Positions 60,796-64,000 of a stretch of DNA of 64,000 bases are shown here, in pieces. The stretch comes from Eopsaltria australis (Eukaryota; Chordata; Aves; Passeriformes; Petroicidae). Every line of letters starts with the position of its first letter. The stretch's first letter is position 1. The stretch is taken from assembly GCA_034509425.1 (NCBI GenBank), contig JAVTVJ010000296.1, forward strand, positions 186,001 to 250,000. The letters are read 5' to 3'. Under the pieces are notes generated by a model that was given only the letters and a program-made list of their open reading frames with translations, was not told the origin of the DNA and searched no databases. The position numbers were made by a program, and so were the translations under genes.

Positions 60796-63054
60796 GCCAT
60801 AACTTCCCCAGACAATTTGGCAGGCACATCTCAGACCCATTTTCCCCTCACACCTCAACCCAGGGAGCAGGGCTGGGGATGTGAGAGTGGCTGGGTGAGA
60901 CATCGACTCTGGCTATTTTCAGCTGCTGAAGTCACCATTAAATGGCTGCTGGAGCCAAGGATAAATCAAAGGAGATGAGTATAAATAAAAGTAGCCATAA
61001 CCCCAGAATATACATGAAAACCTGGCTGCATCCCACCACTGGCTTGCCCTGTTCTTGAGCATACAATAAGCAGGAAAAAGGATAATTCTCCCCCTTGCAT
61101 ATAAAACACGTGGGATCACCTCATCTCAGCACACAAGAGGATGTGTGCAGCAAGGACACCACTGTTACCATTTATTTTACTTCATAAAATCTCAGTGAGC
61201 CCAAGGAGACACCAGGGTTTCCCCTTCTCAGACAGGCGTAAGCAAGCCACCAGTATTTCAAAATGTAAATTATTCAATATATGCTCTGAAACTCTACACA
61301 ACCCCCAGCTAGAGAAAATCCTCAAAGTGTCCCTTTTCACCAACAGACCCTCAAAGCACCTTGCAAAATCCCAGAAGAAAGACCTGATCTTTGACTAGAC
61401 AGACATCCTGAAGGAAAGCTTGGAGACAAATGATCACCCGCTATATATTTGCTGTAAAGTAACTCAGACTGGCACAACAGTGTTATTGCCCATCTAATTC
61501 TTGTTTCCTGGTCAGATACAAAGGAAAAAGAAAGTAGTAGCTCAGTGATGTAGGACTTGGGAAAACTCTTCCAGCTTCCCCTACTCCTTGGGGCAAAAAT
61601 ACAAAAGGCAGCACCTGCCAGAAATCACCAAAGGTCTGGCATCAGCTTCAAGAAGGAAGTTCTCAAAGCCAAGTACTAAAAACTGTCCACACAGAGGCAG
61701 AGTTTTTGGGAGCACAGGCAAGAAGGGACTGCACAGACTCTTCCTTTATGGAAATAACCATCAGACAGCTACCAACAAGGGCTGAGATCCCTCACCTCCC
61801 TTCACTGTGGGCACCAGGCAACGCTCCTGGCTCCCCTGAAGATGGTCTGTCCAAATGCAAAGAGGTGACTGGGGCTTCTGCAGCACAAGGCAACACAGCT
61901 CATGCACCCTGTCCTGGGGCTTTATGCACAAGTTTCTTCTCTTTCTCAACCACAATATTCGTGCCAGATCCCAGAAGTTTGTGGCACAGCATCTCTGAGG
62001 GAGGGCTGAGTTTGCACCTGAGCACTGCCTCACACACACTGCACCTGACTCCAGCTGGAAGCTCAAATCCCTCTGGAAGGGAGGCAAGCTGGCAATTTGC
62101 TTCTCCATCATCAAGAGGAAAACAACCTGCACCTGCACACAGTCCTGAGCACACCTACCAGCTCTCCTCCCAGCCCTCAGCTGAAGGGCTCTCCCTGCAG
62201 ATTTGAAACTCCCAGCTGGGAAATGATTGTAAAACAGATTTGGAGCAGAGCTCTGTTCTGGCTTGTGGTGGCTGTCTGGGCCTGAGAGGTGTTGGGGAGG
62301 AAAAGCAGCAGAAATGCACACACCTCCCTCGTGCTGCAGCACTGCTGGAATGTGTCTGTTTTCACACAGGGGAAGTGTCCATCCTTACTCCAGTGGATGA
62401 CAGACTGTGCCTGGAGCAATGAAATGTGACACAGTAATGCATTCAACTCCTGGTCCAAACCCTGGGAGGTGCTGACTACCATAGGCTGTGGGACGTAAAC
62501 ATTCAGCCAGGATCATCCCTCATTTACCCATTTTTAAGCCAAGAAATTAATGTTGTAGACACCTTGGCACCCAATCCAGCTGGGCTTTGGGCTTGTAGCT
62601 GGTTTCACAGCAATTCTGCTACCAGACCTGGCCTCTCCTGATGGACCAGGGCCAGGGGAATGAACACAAGAAGCTCCACAGTAGAATCACTTGGACAGCC
62701 AGCAATTAGCAAGACCTTAATCTTTTCTGCTGTGCAAGAGTTAAATTCTGCATAAAATACTATTCCAGACAATAGTTCTTTAATTTCATTTGATACCAAA
62801 CTTCCTGAAAAAGGAATGTTTACTGGTACTTTTTAATTATGAAAAAAAGAAGAAACCATAAATTGTCTGTTTTGCTGTCTGTGCTAATTACATTTCATTA
62901 TATATTTGGAGTAAGCTATGATTTTCCTGCTGGTTCCCATGACATTTTTCATTATCAGCCACTAATTGTCTAGCATGCACACTGCATTGTGAACCAAGTG
63001 GGCTGGAGCGTGGGCAGAAGTTCTAGAGAAAGCTGCAAGGCAGTACAAGTGTAC

Positions 63055-63080
63055 ATTATTATTATTATTATTACTATTAT
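63055..63080. repeat. (ATT)n microsatellite
   Basis: About eight ATT units, with one ACT interruption, run to TATGATG. This is a likely polymorphic trinucleotide microsatellite. Confidence 0.85.
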
Positions 63081-64000
63081 GATGTATTAGAGAGTTTCCA
63101 CCTACTTGCATATCTACATATCCTCATCCCTATCAGCAGTGGCACAGGAGTCCATCCTTGAGCTTGGCAAGGCTCAGCAGCTACTGAGGGGAAGTAATGT
63201 GGGATGGAAGGATGGCACTGCAAGGACAAGCTCCCTGCTGGGTGCAATGGAAACACCAAGCAGCTTTCTCAGTCACTTCCTTTACTCAGTGCCCAAAGCA
63301 CGTGGGTATCAGGATCTTGTCACTGTGCCCACTCACCAGCTGAGGCCAAGGGTATAAAGGAAAAGCTGTGCCATGTATGGATTCCTAAAGGAATAGGATA
63401 ACTAATGGGATCTTTCTGAGACAGCGAGACAGAAGAATGAAGGTAAAGGGTTTTCAGAAGCCACGGCTGACACTGTATCCATTATAGCAAAATCTCCAAC
63501 AAACCCACATCTATGCAAACTCAGAGAGTGCCACAAATGGTGAAGCAACTCCTTGCATGCAGCATTTCACAAACTCAGACTGAGGGAAGCTGTAGGTGCC
63601 AATTCTTCACACAGCAAACTGCAAGAACATGACCACTGCTCGTCCTTATCAGCCTTGGACAGGTGGCAATTCTATTCATGTGCACCACACACACAATACA
63701 CAAACACTTCAGAAATAAATGTGTGTTTTCACAGGATTGCAGCTCTCTCCTGATATCTATTTCAAAGGAGACAAAGCCCGACCCCTTCCAACAGCACAGT
63801 GAGGGAACAGTTGTATAACTCCCCCTCTTCTCCTCAAGGTGATCCACAAATACTTTATCAGAAATGCAATCAGACCACATTCGGTGCTGTAGCAGGAGTG
63901 AAATTCCCATCCAAGGCAGGAGGACTTGCCCTGCATAGAGGCTCATTTTCACACACTTTATTTTTATATGCTGATTTACAGATAGCAAGAATGAGGAGGC

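Larger units (their letters stand above)
59142..64000 (-). other. SYT16 upstream intron or 5' region, start exon not found
   Basis: The transmembrane exon begins in phase 1 behind a good acceptor, so at least one more exon must lie upstream. I looked for a short minus-strand frame with an ATG followed by a donor leaving one base and found none I could defend. There is also no CpG island that would mark a promoter. The region holds a CR1 fragment (60653-60795) and an (ATT)n run (63055-63080). The longest frame (193 codons, minus, 61761-62342) has no recognisable content. Confidence 0.6.

Noticed and set aside
61761..62342. 193-codon minus-strand frame as the missing SYT16 first exon
   Set aside because: It does not resemble a synaptotagmin N-terminus, and no donor leaving one base follows a plausible start.
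1..64000. LTR elements, DNA transposons, tRNA, rRNA or CRISPR arrays
   Set aside because: I looked for paired long terminal repeats, terminal inverted repeats, tRNA-like arms and regularly spaced repeats and saw none. A dedicated search could still find small or decayed ones.

Overview
The window looks like bird nuclear DNA. Three or four truncated LINE copies of the CR1 family are present, with the CR1-type 3' end of short near-repeats of the ATTCTATGA kind. The DNA is otherwise repeat-poor and contains one large, sparsely exonic gene with canonical GT-AG introns. I cannot name the species; nothing here separates a songbird from other birds.

The only protein-coding gene I can support is a synaptotagmin of the SYT14/SYT16 subfamily on the minus strand, most likely SYT16 (synaptotagmin-16). 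Six coding exons are visible. In transcript order they are: a transmembrane exon (58965-59141), an acidic N-terminal exon with a strong ATG (47861 to about 48424/48436), a linker exon (28505-28761), the C2A exon (24188-24631), the first C2B exon (22944-23133) and the terminal C2B exon (12238-12551, stop TAG). All exon junctions match in phase. From the ATG at 48416 the assembled protein is about 586 residues. The exon carrying the start codon of the membrane-anchored form is not recognisable and probably lies beyond position 64000.

Region by region: 1-12237 is 3' UTR and/or 3' flank, with one CR1 tail at 4.63-4.79 kb and a CCATC-rich tract at 0.25 kb. 12552-22943 (10.4 kb), 23134-24187 (1.05 kb), 24632-28504 (3.9 kb), 28762-47860 (19.1 kb) and about 48437-58964 (10.5 kb) are introns. 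The 19 kb intron holds two CR1 fragments in opposite orientation, one of them internally deleted, plus A-rich and purine-rich tracts. 59142-64000 is upstream intron or 5' region with another CR1 fragment and an (ATT)n microsatellite.

The most interesting part is the 5' architecture. The transmembrane exon is a symmetric 177 bp cassette (phase 1 at both ends). The next coding exon has two weak in-frame acceptors just upstream of its own Kozak-strong ATG, and two better acceptors further upstream that would end the transmembrane reading frame. This suggests a switch between a membrane-anchored and a soluble form. I saw no RNA genes, CRISPR arrays, full-length mobile elements or second protein-coding gene. 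The other open reading frames look like chance frames in intronic or flanking DNA.
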